From the NCBI GenBank assembly GCA_003694905.1, contig RFJM01000207.1, forward strand, positions 1 to 5,564: a DNA stretch of 5,564 nt. Reading direction: 5' to 3'. The number at the start of each line of letters is the position of its first letter. Position 1 is the first letter of the stretch. Made by a program: the position numbers and the translations under genes. Below are positions 1 to 5,564 of this stretch, piece by piece. The DNA is from Caldilineae bacterium. GTDB taxonomy: Bacteria > Chloroflexota > Anaerolineae > J102. The notes beneath the pieces were generated by a model. That model worked only from the letters and a program-made list of their open reading frames with translations, was not told where the DNA came from and did no database searches.

Positions 1-437
1 ACTTCTCGGTAGAAAGGCGTCAGGTCCACCTGATAACTCAGGAATGTGAAGCCGGGGAAGGTCTGGGGAAGTTGCTGCACCCAGCGGATCAGGCTGTCGA
101 GGATGCCGCCGAAATCGATGGAAATGGGAGCGATGTCGGCAATCAGGGCCGGCACCAAGACTGCCGGCAGCAAAGATACAATGAGCAGCAACAGCAGGAG
201 CGAGATGACCGTAGCCAGAGAACGAGGGATCCTGGCGCGGGTCATATAGCTTATGGTCGGCTGGAGAAGATAGCCCACGATGCCTGCCAGGGCGATCAAC
301 CACCAGACGGGCCGAATAAACCAGATGATCCCCACTCCGAAGACGAGCAAGACGACGAAGAACAGCAGCCGAATGGAAAACGGCCACTGACCTGGTTGGA
401 TGGGACCTGACACGTTCCCGCGTCGATCTTGACTCAC
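1..437 (-). CDS. AI-2E / PerM family membrane transporter, N-terminal part (runs off left edge)
   Basis: Reading the minus strand from a GTG at 437 gives 145 codons with no stop before the window edge. After a short polar head come a hydrophobic segment at about residues 22-41 and a second at 43-60. Next is the stretch GYLLQPTISYMTRARIPRSL, then a strongly hydrophobic helix at 74-100 rich in Leu. The pattern 'YLLxP...RxxIPRxLA' followed by a long helix is the hallmark N-terminus of the AI-2E family of putative efflux/export permeases, usually about 350-400 residues with about eight membrane helices. Most members have no proven substrate, so autoinducer-2 export should not be assumed. The segment after residue 100 (the soluble loop DIAPISIDFGGILDSLIRW) also fits the family. 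No ATG lies in frame between the upstream TGA and the family region. The start is therefore GTG 437 or GTG 413; 413 has a weak GCGGG upstream and 437 has no clear ribosome site. The gene is monocistronic with respect to its upstream neighbour, having its own promoter-like sequence. Confidence 0.85.
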   Translation of the reverse strand, partial: MSQDRRGNVSGPIQPGQWPFSIRLLFFVVLLVFGVGIIWFIRPVWWLIALAGIVGYLLQPTISYMTRARIPRSLATVISLLLLLLIVSLLPAVLVPALIADIAPISIDFGGILDSLIRWVQQLPQTFPGFTFLSYQVDLTPFYRE

Positions 438-482
438 GGTACACCGGGAGGGTTGAAATAGTTTGAATCTCGTTGGCCGATA

Positions 483-511
483 AGTATAGACTCAGCCGAG
501 ACGAAGTGCAA
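483..511 (-). promoter_or_regulatory. Probable sigma-70-type promoter for the AI-2E family gene
   Basis: On the minus strand TTGCAC (511-506) is followed after exactly 17 bases by TATACT (488-483). The -10 box matches the consensus at five of six positions; the -35 box keeps only the TTG core. Initiation near 475 would leave a leader of about 38 nt to GTG 437 or 62 nt to GTG 413. It sits directly between the repeat cluster and the transporter gene, where a promoter is expected because the upstream gene is 400 bp away. Assigned by eye from consensus only. Confidence 0.45.
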
Positions 512-574
512 GGTTGTCTCAAGCCTTGGTGCATCTCGTGATAGGGTGAGCGGTCAGCCGGCCAGATACCTCTA

Positions 575-615
575 CCGGTGGTCAGTTTGACTATATCGGC
601 CGCGCATACCACCGG
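575..615. repeat. 8-bp inverted repeat, 25-base spacer
   Basis: CCGGTGGT at 575-582 and its reverse complement ACCACCGG at 608-615 flank a 25-base spacer. It lies just outside the main palindrome cluster, on the transporter side. It could be the outer part of the same repeat module, a weak hairpin in the transcript leaving the deacetylase gene, or an operator-like site. At this GC content 8-base arms may also occur by chance. Confidence 0.35.
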
Positions 616-623
616 CCATAAGC

Positions 624-767
624 GCTGACTGGAAGTCAGCCTCTGTAGGCCTGAGGCCGGAGGGCGGCCTACGCCGCGCCGAGAACCGGCCGACGCAGGT
701 CGGCTTTTGACACAGCCTACGCGGCGCAGGCTTCCAGCCGGTCGTGGCTGCTGACTGGAAGTCAGCC
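624..767. repeat. REP-like palindromic repeat cluster bounded by two identical 18-bp hairpin units
   Basis: The 18-mer GCTGACTGGAAGTCAGCC occurs at 624-641 and again, identical, at 750-767. Each copy is itself a hairpin: a 7-bp stem GCTGACT/AGTCAGC around the loop GGA. Between them lie further palindromes: GTAGGCC (645-651) with GGCCTAC (666-672); GCCGAC (689-694) with GTCGGC (699-704) around loop GCAG; and a longer arm pair, 667-678 with 720-731, that pairs at 11 of 12 positions and encloses the previous hairpin. The 8-mer GCCTACGC is also directly repeated at 667 and 715. Such dense palindromes between genes resemble REP/BIME-type dispersed elements. On the minus strand each 18-mer reads A-D-F-Q-S-A in one frame, a peptide I recall from spurious ORFs in Chloroflexota and some other genomes. 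It probably folds in the 3' end of the deacetylase transcript. Whether it is dispersed in the genome cannot be seen here. Confidence 0.8.
689..708 (+). terminator. Terminator-like hairpin plus T-run inside the repeat cluster (plus-strand sense)
   Basis: GCCGAC-GCAG-GTCGGC (689-704) is a perfect 6-bp GC-rich stem with a 4-base loop, directly followed by TTTT (705-708). Read on the plus strand it has the form of a short intrinsic terminator. No plus-strand gene was found that would use it, and on the minus strand the same hairpin is preceded rather than followed by the T/A run. It may be just part of the repeat, or it may block antisense transcription into the deacetylase operon. Confidence 0.3.
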
Positions 768-836
768 GCGTTAGACCTTGGGCCGAAGGAAGTATTTTTC
801 AGACGGTTACTGGCCACGTGCTGCTGCGGCGGGCCA

Positions 837-1544
837 TCAGTCTGCCAGGGCAGCCAGATCTGACAGCGTCAGGACCCGGTAGCCGCGGGCCTGTAGTCGG
901 GGCAATACCTGTTCCAGGACCGTGACGGTGTGCCTGCGCTCCCAGGCACCGTCATGGAGCGCGAGGATGGCGCCGGGAAAGACGTTCGCCAGGGTGTAAG
1001 CCGACAGGAGGGGGGCAAAATGCAGGTGTGCATCATAGGGATAGACGCTGCCCAAGACGCAGCGGTAGCCGAATCCGGCAATTTGCCGAAGCATGCGTGC
1101 GTTGTACCAGCCCGAGCCGGGGCGGAACCAGCGCACCGCCGCGTATCGCCGGAGGATGGCGTCGGCCTGCAAGAGCTGCTGCCGAAATGCCTCCGGTTCC
1201 AGGAGAATTCCCGGAATGTCGCTCATCTGGTGGTTGCCCAGTTCGTGTCCTTCGGCCACGATGCGTTCTATCAGCCCCTCGTTGCCGGCAACCCGCTCGC
1301 CCAGCAGGAAGAATGTAGCGCGGGCGCCAAATCGGGCCAGGACATCCAGGATCTTGGGGGTAAGATAGGGGTGGGGACCATCGTCGATGGTGAGGGCGAT
1401 GGCCCGTGCCTTGGTGGGGACGTAGAAGAGAACGGCCGGCGATGACTTTGCCAGCAACTTGATGAGAAGCCGCGGGCGATAGAGCAGCGAGGTTGTGAGA
1501 GCCGCCGCTGCTGCCGCTGCCGCCAGGCCTCGCTTCGACGTCAT
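837..1544 (-). CDS. Polysaccharide deacetylase (NodB/CE4) family protein
   Basis: The product has 235 residues, about the size of a single NodB domain. CE4 enzymes remove N- or O-acetyl groups from chitin-like, peptidoglycan or other polysaccharides using a divalent metal. Visible motifs, in order: TIDDGPHP (52-59), with D54 as expected catalytic base and D55 as metal ligand; ATFFLLG (76-82); GHELGNHQMSD (99-109), with H105 at the metal site; RPGSGWYN (141-148), with R141; the YPYDAH segment (168-173); and LHDG (196-199), with H197 as expected catalytic acid. The usual second metal histidine (HxxxH) is Asp109 here, and RPP is RPG. My recollection is that this combination marks a distinct CE4 subfamily rather than decay. 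The N-terminus has eight consecutive Ala and a hydrophobic stretch (7-22), then a basic hydrophobic stretch to about residue 42. This suggests a membrane anchor or signal, without a clear cleavage site. Its ATG shares one base with the stop of the nitroreductase gene (TGATG), implying translational coupling; AGGGA lies just upstream with short spacing. The substrate is unknown. Confidence 0.88.
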   Translation of the reverse strand: MTSKRGLAAAAAAAALTTSLLYRPRLLIKLLAKSSPAVLFYVPTKARAIALTIDDGPHPYLTPKILDVLARFGARATFFLLGERVAGNEGLIERIVAEGHELGNHQMSDIPGILLEPEAFRQQLLQADAILRRYAAVRWFRPGSGWYNARMLRQIAGFGYRCVLGSVYPYDAHLHFAPLLSAYTLANVFPGAILALHDGAWERRHTVTVLEQVLPRLQARGYRVLTLSDLAALAD

Positions 1545-2206
1545 CAGTCCCTGCGCGTCCCCCAGCTATCCCAGTAGGTCAGTTCGCGGGCGGGGATGCG
1601 CCGTGCCGGCTTGAAGTCTTTACCCTTGAAATAGGCCACGGGCAGAAGGGCGGCCTGGGTGAAATCGTCGGGGATGTCCAATAGTTCGGCCACCTGCTTC
1701 TCGAACATGAGGTGCAGGGTGGTCCAGGCCGCGCCCAGCCCGCGAGCGCGCAGGGCAAGCATCAGCGACCAAGCGGCAGGGAGGATAGAGCCGTACAGGC
1801 TGGCCTGCCTGACAACCAGCCCGGTATGTTCGACCCTTCCCTGGATGCAGGGGATGATCAGAACCGGGGCGCGATGCATGTTCTCGGCGAGATAGAGGGC
1901 AGAAGCGGCCACACGGCCGGATTGGGACTGGCGCGGGTCGTCGGGGTCGTAGTTGGGCGGGTTCTCGGCTCGCGAGCGGGCGTACAGCATGAAGGCCTGG
2001 CGGTAGTAGTCGCCGATGGCGCGGCGTTTCTCCCGGTCGGTGACGACCAGCCAGCGCCAGCCCTGCTCATTGGAGCCGGTGGGCGCCTGCACCGCGATCT
2101 CCAGGCACTCCTGGATGATTTCCGGCGGCACGGGCCGGTCGAAGTCCAGTCGCTTGCGCACCGAGCGGGTCGTGGTCAAAAGCTTGTCGACGGTTGCCAG
2201 GTCCAT
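1544..2206 (-). CDS. Nitroreductase-family FMN oxidoreductase
   Basis: With the start at 2206 the protein has 220 residues, typical for the nitroreductase fold. These cytoplasmic FMN flavoproteins use NAD(P)H to reduce nitro compounds, quinones or other substrates. Family signs: TTRSVRKR (12-19), where R14, S15 and R17 fit the FMN-phosphate site; APTGSNEQGWRWLVV (41-55), the conserved 'AP(S/T)xxNxQxW' flavin segment; RQASLYGSILPAAWSLMLAL (133-152) and RGLGAAWTT (155-163), the conserved dimer/flavin helix and Gly-rich turn; and LLPVAYFKG (187-195), the usual 'xxxVxxGxP' strand in variant form. The C-terminal RRIPARELTYWDSW (202-215) matches the 'RxPxxExxxxDxW' ending of many members. An earlier ATG at 2218 would add four residues, but it has no ribosome site, whereas ATG 2206 has GGAG six bases upstream. 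The gene lies 27 bp after the NYN gene stop and overlaps the deacetylase start by one base, so it is probably co-transcribed with both. Its substrate cannot be deduced. Confidence 0.9.
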   Translation of the reverse strand: MDLATVDKLLTTTRSVRKRLDFDRPVPPEIIQECLEIAVQAPTGSNEQGWRWLVVTDREKRRAIGDYYRQAFMLYARSRAENPPNYDPDDPRQSQSGRVAASALYLAENMHRAPVLIIPCIQGRVEHTGLVVRQASLYGSILPAAWSLMLALRARGLGAAWTTLHLMFEKQVAELLDIPDDFTQAALLPVAYFKGKDFKPARRIPARELTYWDSWGTRRD

Positions 2207-2212
2207 GGTTCG

Positions 2213-2216
2213 CTCC
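2213..2216 (-). promoter_or_regulatory. Ribosome binding site choosing the nitroreductase start
   Basis: GGAG (2216-2213) precedes ATG 2206 by six bases, while the in-frame ATG at 2218 is preceded by CACCTCGC, which has no Shine-Dalgarno character. The GGAG overlaps the upstream ATG itself. This supports the shorter protein. Confidence 0.55.
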
Positions 2217-2233
2217 ATGCGAGGTGTCGGGGA

Positions 2234-4261
2234 TCAGGCATGCTGGCCGTTGCGGGCTTCCTGCACGGGAGCACGGTCTGCGCCGTTGCGACGCCGCCGG
2301 GCTTCCTGAATGATGTCCAGGATCTGGTCGGCAGTGTCAAGATACGCAGGCTGATCGGCATAGTTGTGTCGTATCTGTTCGATGACCCGCAGCAGCACGC
2401 CCTCGTTGACCTCGGCCAGGGCGCGGGTTCGTTCCTGCCAGCGATGGCGCAATTCGGCGTTCTCGTGGTTGGCCGCCAGCACGGCCACCTGCGCGGGCGA
2501 CGCCGTGCTCAGATTCCAGGAGGAGACGTTGATGCCCAGCTCGCGGGCGGCGTTGGCCCAATAGTAGGCCAGCATGGGGTTGATGAGACCCCGCATGCGG
2601 CCCCAGAGGGGATCGTCTTCCTGGACGAGGGCGAAGAAAGCCAGATAGTAGGTGCGGGAACCCGAGTAATCTCGTTCGACCTGCGAGAGCTCGCCGGCGC
2701 GTACGGAGGCGTAGGAGGCGATGTACCAACGCAGATCCTCCAGGGTGGCGCCGGGTTCGTGGCGCTGTACGGCGTCCCATTGCAGGCGGCAGGCATAGAG
2801 GTAGCTGCGCGCCGAGGCGGAGAAGTCCTGCGAACGCTGGATCATGGCCCGTTTGGCCAGGGTCTGCGCCTTCTCGATGCCGCGGGCGGCGCCCTCGGGA
2901 AGCTGGACCTGCTCGATCTCGCGGCAGATAAGGCGCAGGGGTGGTTCGTCGCAGAAGGGGATGAGGGACTGGCCGGGAAGTCGATAACGGTTGCCGTCCT
3001 TGACGATGAGGCCGCGTGCCATCAGGTCTTCCAACAGGCTCTGGATGTAGTCGCACTGGTCGCGGTCGTTGAGCAGGACCGCGGCCAGTTCGGCTTCGTC
3101 CACGGGGATGCCGGCGTGGACGACGGCGTAGACAAATCCCGATTCCGCCCGACGCACGAATGCGGCTTCGCTGTCGATGTCCTGGCTCAGCCAGACAGGG
3201 ACCCGCACCGAGGCGGAGTGTTCGCCGTAGTCGAAGGCGCGTTGGCGAAAACCCATCTGCCAGATATGACGCAGCATGGTTTTGCTGCGACTGAGGCCCT
3301 GGGCTTCGTAGCGTTCGCGCAGGGTCTCCAGCAGGGTATCGGTGGTGTAGGCGCCCGGATGTTCGCTGAGTTCGCGGTAGATATCGCGCAGCACATCGCG
3401 CCGCGTGGCAAAGTCGGTCGTATTCATCTTCAGCCGGGCGAAGATCTGCCGGTACTGCTCGGCCAGGGGGGATTCGACGGCAACACTCTCTTGCTCTTCC
3501 GAAGGAACCTCGTATTCGACCAGCCCCGGGGTCTGCTGTACATCGAAGTCACGGGGAGCGACGTAGAGCTGAAAATCCCGGAGATACAGGCGTACCAGGT
3601 CGTTGTTTTTCTCCAGCCAGTTCTTGAAGTGATCGAAGCCGTAGTTGGCTTCGTTGAAGGTGGAGTCCATGGAGAGCATGGTCTGCTTGAGCCGTGCCGC
3701 AGCCACAGGGATCTCGCCCCGCTGGCCATGGGCCTGCAAGGCTTTCAGCAGCAGTTTGCGTGCCACCTCCGTGTCGGAGCCGGCCTGTTCGCCGACACCC
3801 GTTTCTTCGCCCAGGAGGGTTTCCAGATAGATGAACTCGTCGCACGATTTGACCAGAAGACGATGGGTGATGTTGCGCGGCCCGATGCCTACTGTGTACT
3901 TGCCGTATTCCCGCAACTTGCCGATGAGGGCGCCGAAGTCGCTGTCGCCGGAGACGATGACAAAGGTGCGGATATGGGGGCGGCTCATCGCGATCTCCAT
4001 GGCGTCCACGGTCATGCGGATGTCGGCGCGGTTCTTGCCGGCGCGGACGCTGTACATCTGCACCAGGTCGATGGCGTTTTCCATCAATTCGTCCCGGTAG
4101 TGTGAGAATCTTCCCCAGTCGCCGTATGCTCTCTTGGTGACCAGCGATCCCCGTCCCTGCAAGTATTCGATGAGAGGTGTGAGTTCGAAATCAAGAAAGG
4201 CTTCTTCGGCCCAACGGGCCACGTTCTCGAAATCGATAAAGACTGCGAGTTGCTCTGTCAT
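2234..4261 (-). CDS. NYN (PIN-like) ribonuclease domain protein with LOTUS/OST-HTH-like domain and long helical C-terminus
   Basis: The product has 675 residues from ATG 4261. Residues 5-150 form a NYN/LabA-like domain: VFIDFENV (7-14) with D10, KRAYGDW (43-49), KNRADIRMTVDAMEIA (76-91) with D80 and D86, and VSGDSDFGALI (103-113) with D106 and D108. All acidic residues expected at the metal-dependent RNase site of the PIN/NYN fold are present. Residues 164-236 (ARKLLLKALQ, IPVAAARLKQ, YGFDHFKNWLE, DLVRLY) match the LOTUS/OST-HTH pattern, an RNA-binding winged helix that commonly follows bacterial NYN domains. An acidic linker (249-264) leads to a helical, HTH-like region (285-358) and a winged-helix-like block (375-430, with GLIVKDGNRYRL as the wing). 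The rest (440-675) is helical, Trp/Tyr-rich and not recognised; it ends in a basic, low-complexity tail. Many NYN-LOTUS proteins are about 250-300 residues, so more than half of this one is extra. It is likely cytoplasmic and acts on RNA, but target and partners are unknown. It is first in the probable operon with the nitroreductase and deacetylase. In-frame ATGs at 4297 and 4372 would add an Arg-rich leader lacking a ribosome site and are disfavoured. Confidence 0.88.
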   Translation of the reverse strand: MTEQLAVFIDFENVARWAEEAFLDFELTPLIEYLQGRGSLVTKRAYGDWGRFSHYRDELMENAIDLVQMYSVRAGKNRADIRMTVDAMEIAMSRPHIRTFVIVSGDSDFGALIGKLREYGKYTVGIGPRNITHRLLVKSCDEFIYLETLLGEETGVGEQAGSDTEVARKLLLKALQAHGQRGEIPVAAARLKQTMLSMDSTFNEANYGFDHFKNWLEKNNDLVRLYLRDFQLYVAPRDFDVQQTPGLVEYEVPSEEQESVAVESPLAEQYRQIFARLKMNTTDFATRRDVLRDIYRELSEHPGAYTTDTLLETLRERYEAQGLSRSKTMLRHIWQMGFRQRAFDYGEHSASVRVPVWLSQDIDSEAAFVRRAESGFVYAVVHAGIPVDEAELAAVLLNDRDQCDYIQSLLEDLMARGLIVKDGNRYRLPGQSLIPFCDEPPLRLICREIEQVQLPEGAARGIEKAQTLAKRAMIQRSQDFSASARSYLYACRLQWDAVQRHEPGATLEDLRWYIASYASVRAGELSQVERDYSGSRTYYLAFFALVQEDDPLWGRMRGLINPMLAYYWANAARELGINVSSWNLSTASPAQVAVLAANHENAELRHRWQERTRALAEVNEGVLLRVIEQIRHNYADQPAYLDTADQILDIIQEARRRRNGADRAPVQEARNGQHA

Positions 4262-4266
4262 TTGGT

Positions 4267-4273
4267 CTTCCTT
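4267..4273 (-). promoter_or_regulatory. Ribosome binding site for the NYN gene
   Basis: AAGGAAG (4273-4267) gives an AAGGA core seven bases upstream of ATG 4261, the best Shine-Dalgarno match near any candidate start of this gene. The start it selects places the NYN core strand (VFIDFEN) a few residues from the N-terminus, as is usual for the family. Confidence 0.65.
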
Positions 4274-4398
4274 ATCAAAGGGCTGGGGTGCCGACATCAA
4301 TAGACGCCGGATTTTGTCAGACGTCCTTGTCCTGCGAGATGGGCCGGCGCGGCCATGCTGCATCTGCACCATAGTAACGCGCCGACTACATCTCTCAC

Positions 4399-4427
4399 AG
4401 AGTAGGACAAAGGAGAGCGGCTGTCAA
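4399..4427 (-). promoter_or_regulatory. Probable sigma-70-type promoter for the NYN-nitroreductase-deacetylase unit
   Basis: On the minus strand a perfect consensus TTGACA (4427-4422) is followed after 17 bases by TACTCT (4404-4399), a -10 box that matches only at its first two and last positions. Transcription starting near 4392 would give an untranslated leader of about 130 nt before ATG 4261. The site lies in the 233-bp gap after the glycosyltransferase stop, the only sizeable gap upstream of the three closely packed genes. No strong intrinsic terminator for the glycosyltransferase is visible in the gap; only a loose GC-rich pairing followed by TTCTTTTCTGATTT is present. Confidence 0.45.
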
Positions 4428-4494
4428 ATCAGAAAAGAACCGAGGAGGAGAATGCCGGGTTGGCCGCAGCACACCGGATGCCGGCCCACATTTC

Positions 4495-5564
4495 TCAGGC
4501 ACCTTCTTGGGGCGGGCCGAGCCAATGGATGCGGCCGGTATGGACGGCATAGGCATGGCCGCGCCAGACAAAACGCCGCGTGAGGGCCGAACGCACCATG
4601 GCCACGGGATGTACGAACGTCAGGGCCAGGAAGATCGCGATCTGCCGGGGGACGGGCAGGCTGCGCAGGCGGATGCGAGGCTCGCGCAGGCGTCGCCAAA
4701 CAGTCTCGTTGGCCACGTAGAAGGCGAGCACCGCGGGGAGCAGGGAGAGGATCGTCAGGACGGCGGGGAGGAAGGCACCGGCCAAGGCCAGGAAGACGGC
4801 CGCGAGGGGCGCGAGGCTGGGAATCACGATGAACCAGGCGAGATACCAGAGCCTGGGATCATGCACGCGAATGGTGATCAGTTGCCGGTTGAGGAAATCG
4901 AGCAGGTCGCTCCAGTCGTAGCGGATGGGATTGAGGACCAGGCAAGGGGGGGCAAAGGCGATGGTGCCTCCGGCCTTGCGCACGGCCCGCGATAGGGTGG
5001 CATCGTCGGAAAAGGCGCCGTACCATACTCTTTCCAATTTCAGGCGCCGAGCGGATTCGGCGGGCAAGGCCATAGCTCCGCCCCAGGCACTGCCTTGCTG
5101 GGGCCACATGACACCCGGCAGGCTGGCCAGCAGCCACAGCGCGGCCACCCATTCGGGCAGGCGCTGTCGCATGGGCAGCAGGATACGGGCACCGGTGCTC
5201 AGGCAGGCATGGCCGGTGACCAGGGGACGCAACAGGTGAGCCGCAAACTCGGGTGCGGGCACGGTGTCCGAGTCGAGGAAGACCAGGTAGGCGGGCCCGT
5301 CGGCGAGAGCGGTCTGCAGTCCGCCCAGCATGTTGCCGACCTTGCCCCAGTACCCCGGCCGTGGCGGCGTGACCACGAGTCGCCCTAACTCGGGATGCGC
5401 GTCCAGAAAGGCGTGGATGGTGGCAACCGCGGGGTCTTGGGCCGATGCCACGGCGAAATAGAGCCGGTAATTCAGGTGTCTCTGGCAGGCCAGCGCCTCG
5501 AGCATGGCCGGAAAGGTCGGGTCCAGATCTTTGCAGGGGATGATGACGGCAGTGGGGGCAGAAA
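4495..5564 (-). CDS. Membrane-bound family 2 glycosyltransferase (N-terminus cut by right edge)
   Basis: The reading frame stays open to the window edge. The fragment opens with AVIIPCKDLDPTFPAMLEAL (residues 5-24 of the visible part), the first strand and loop of a GT-A/GT2 nucleotide-sugar fold, so only a few N-terminal residues (or a membrane anchor) are missing and ATG 5505 is not the start. Later landmarks: YWGKVGNMLGGLQ (71-83); FLDSDT (95-100), the DxD metal/nucleotide-sugar site; GSAWGGAMALP (157-167); and SDDATLSRAVRKAG (185-198), the acidic acceptor/base motif. Two or three hydrophobic segments follow, at about 237-261, 263-285 and 305-323, then FVWRGHAY (331-338) near the end. DxD, a later acidic pair, C-terminal membrane helices and a closing 'WRGxxY' resemble ceramide glucosyltransferase-like/HpnI-type GT2 enzymes, which transfer a sugar to a lipid acceptor at the inner membrane face. 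The usual (Q/R)xxRW signature appears degenerate (NRQLITIR, 225-232). Donor and acceptor cannot be named. The gene ends 233 bp before the next start. Confidence 0.85.
   Translation of the reverse strand, partial: SAPTAVIIPCKDLDPTFPAMLEALACQRHLNYRLYFAVASAQDPAVATIHAFLDAHPELGRLVVTPPRPGYWGKVGNMLGGLQTALADGPAYLVFLDSDTVPAPEFAAHLLRPLVTGHACLSTGARILLPMRQRLPEWVAALWLLASLPGVMWPQQGSAWGGAMALPAESARRLKLERVWYGAFSDDATLSRAVRKAGGTIAFAPPCLVLNPIRYDWSDLLDFLNRQLITIRVHDPRLWYLAWFIVIPSLAPLAAVFLALAGAFLPAVLTILSLLPAVLAFYVANETVWRRLREPRIRLRSLPVPRQIAIFLALTFVHPVAMVRSALTRRFVWRGHAYAVHTGRIHWLGPPQEGA

Noticed and set aside
46..410. Two overlapping plus-strand open frames (67 and 112 codons)
   Set aside because: Both are opposite the transporter fragment, whose membrane-helix pattern and family motif identify the true coding strand. 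Their products are low-complexity, charged and Gln-rich with no domain.
624..767. CRISPR array
   Set aside because: There are only two copies of the 18-mer, 126 bp apart, with a palindromic and structured interval rather than unique spacers of regular length, and no cas gene is present.
572..817. An 81-codon minus-strand open frame in the gap after the deacetylase
   Set aside because: It is made almost entirely of the palindromic repeat cluster. Its AADFQSA and EADFQSA peptides are just the two copies of the 18-mer translated. It is treated as a repeat, not a gene.
1712..4105. A 797-codon open frame on the plus strand, antisense to the nitroreductase and NYN genes
   Set aside because: Its sequence is Gly/Val/Asp/Gln-rich without any recognisable domain, it begins inside the nitroreductase gene with no ribosome site considered convincing, and it lies opposite two genes with clear family motifs. 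Long antisense frames of this type are expected from codon bias in GC-rich DNA.
4262..4372. Extended N-terminus for the NYN protein from ATG 4297 or ATG 4372
   Set aside because: The added residues are Arg/Ser-rich, neither ATG has a Shine-Dalgarno sequence, and ATG 4261 has AAGGA at seven-base spacing and puts the NYN core at the usual place.
4134..4583. A 149-codon plus-strand open frame spanning the NYN start region and the gap
   Set aside because: It is antisense to the NYN N-terminus and the glycosyltransferase C-terminus, lacks any domain, and crosses the promoter region of the opposite strand.
4495..5505. A complete glycosyltransferase starting at ATG 5505
   Set aside because: The frame continues upstream to the window edge with the conserved first GT-A strand (AVIIPCKD), so ATG 5505 is internal and the gene is truncated by the window.

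Overview
The window is GC-rich bacterial DNA. All five recognisable protein genes lie on the minus strand, so the genetic order runs from the right edge to the left. The organism cannot be named from so short a piece. High GC, a LabA-like NYN/LOTUS protein and palindromic intergenic repeats whose spurious translation reads 'ADFQSA' / 'GWKPAP' fit a filamentous or uncultured Chloroflexota lineage best. That is a recollection-based inference and only moderately secure.

Layout in direction of transcription: (1) 5564-4495, a membrane-anchored family 2 glycosyltransferase, cut at its N-terminus by the window edge. (2) A 233-bp gap with a consensus -35 promoter. (3) 4261-2234, a 675-residue protein with an N-terminal NYN (PIN-like) ribonuclease domain, a LOTUS/OST-HTH-like domain, further helix-turn-helix-like regions and a long unrecognised helical C-terminus. 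(4) 2206-1544, an FMN nitroreductase-family oxidoreductase. (5) 1544-837, a NodB/CE4-type polysaccharide deacetylase in a subfamily with a variant metal motif. (6) A gap of about 400 bp holding a cluster of palindromes (624-767) bounded by two identical 18-bp hairpin units, then a promoter. (7) 437-1, the N-terminal part of an AI-2E/PerM-family membrane transporter, cut by the left edge.

Genes 3-5 look like one transcription unit: gaps are 27 bp and then a 1-base TGATG stop/start overlap, all downstream of the promoter at about 4399-4427. The glycosyltransferase and the deacetylase both point to envelope sugar or lipid chemistry, but they are separated by the nuclease and the oxidoreductase. 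Nothing in the sequence shows that they share a pathway.

No tRNA, rRNA, CRISPR array, transposase or phage gene was seen. The most interesting items are the multidomain NYN-LOTUS protein with its unassigned C-terminal half, the palindromic repeat module, and the His-to-Asp change in the deacetylase metal motif.
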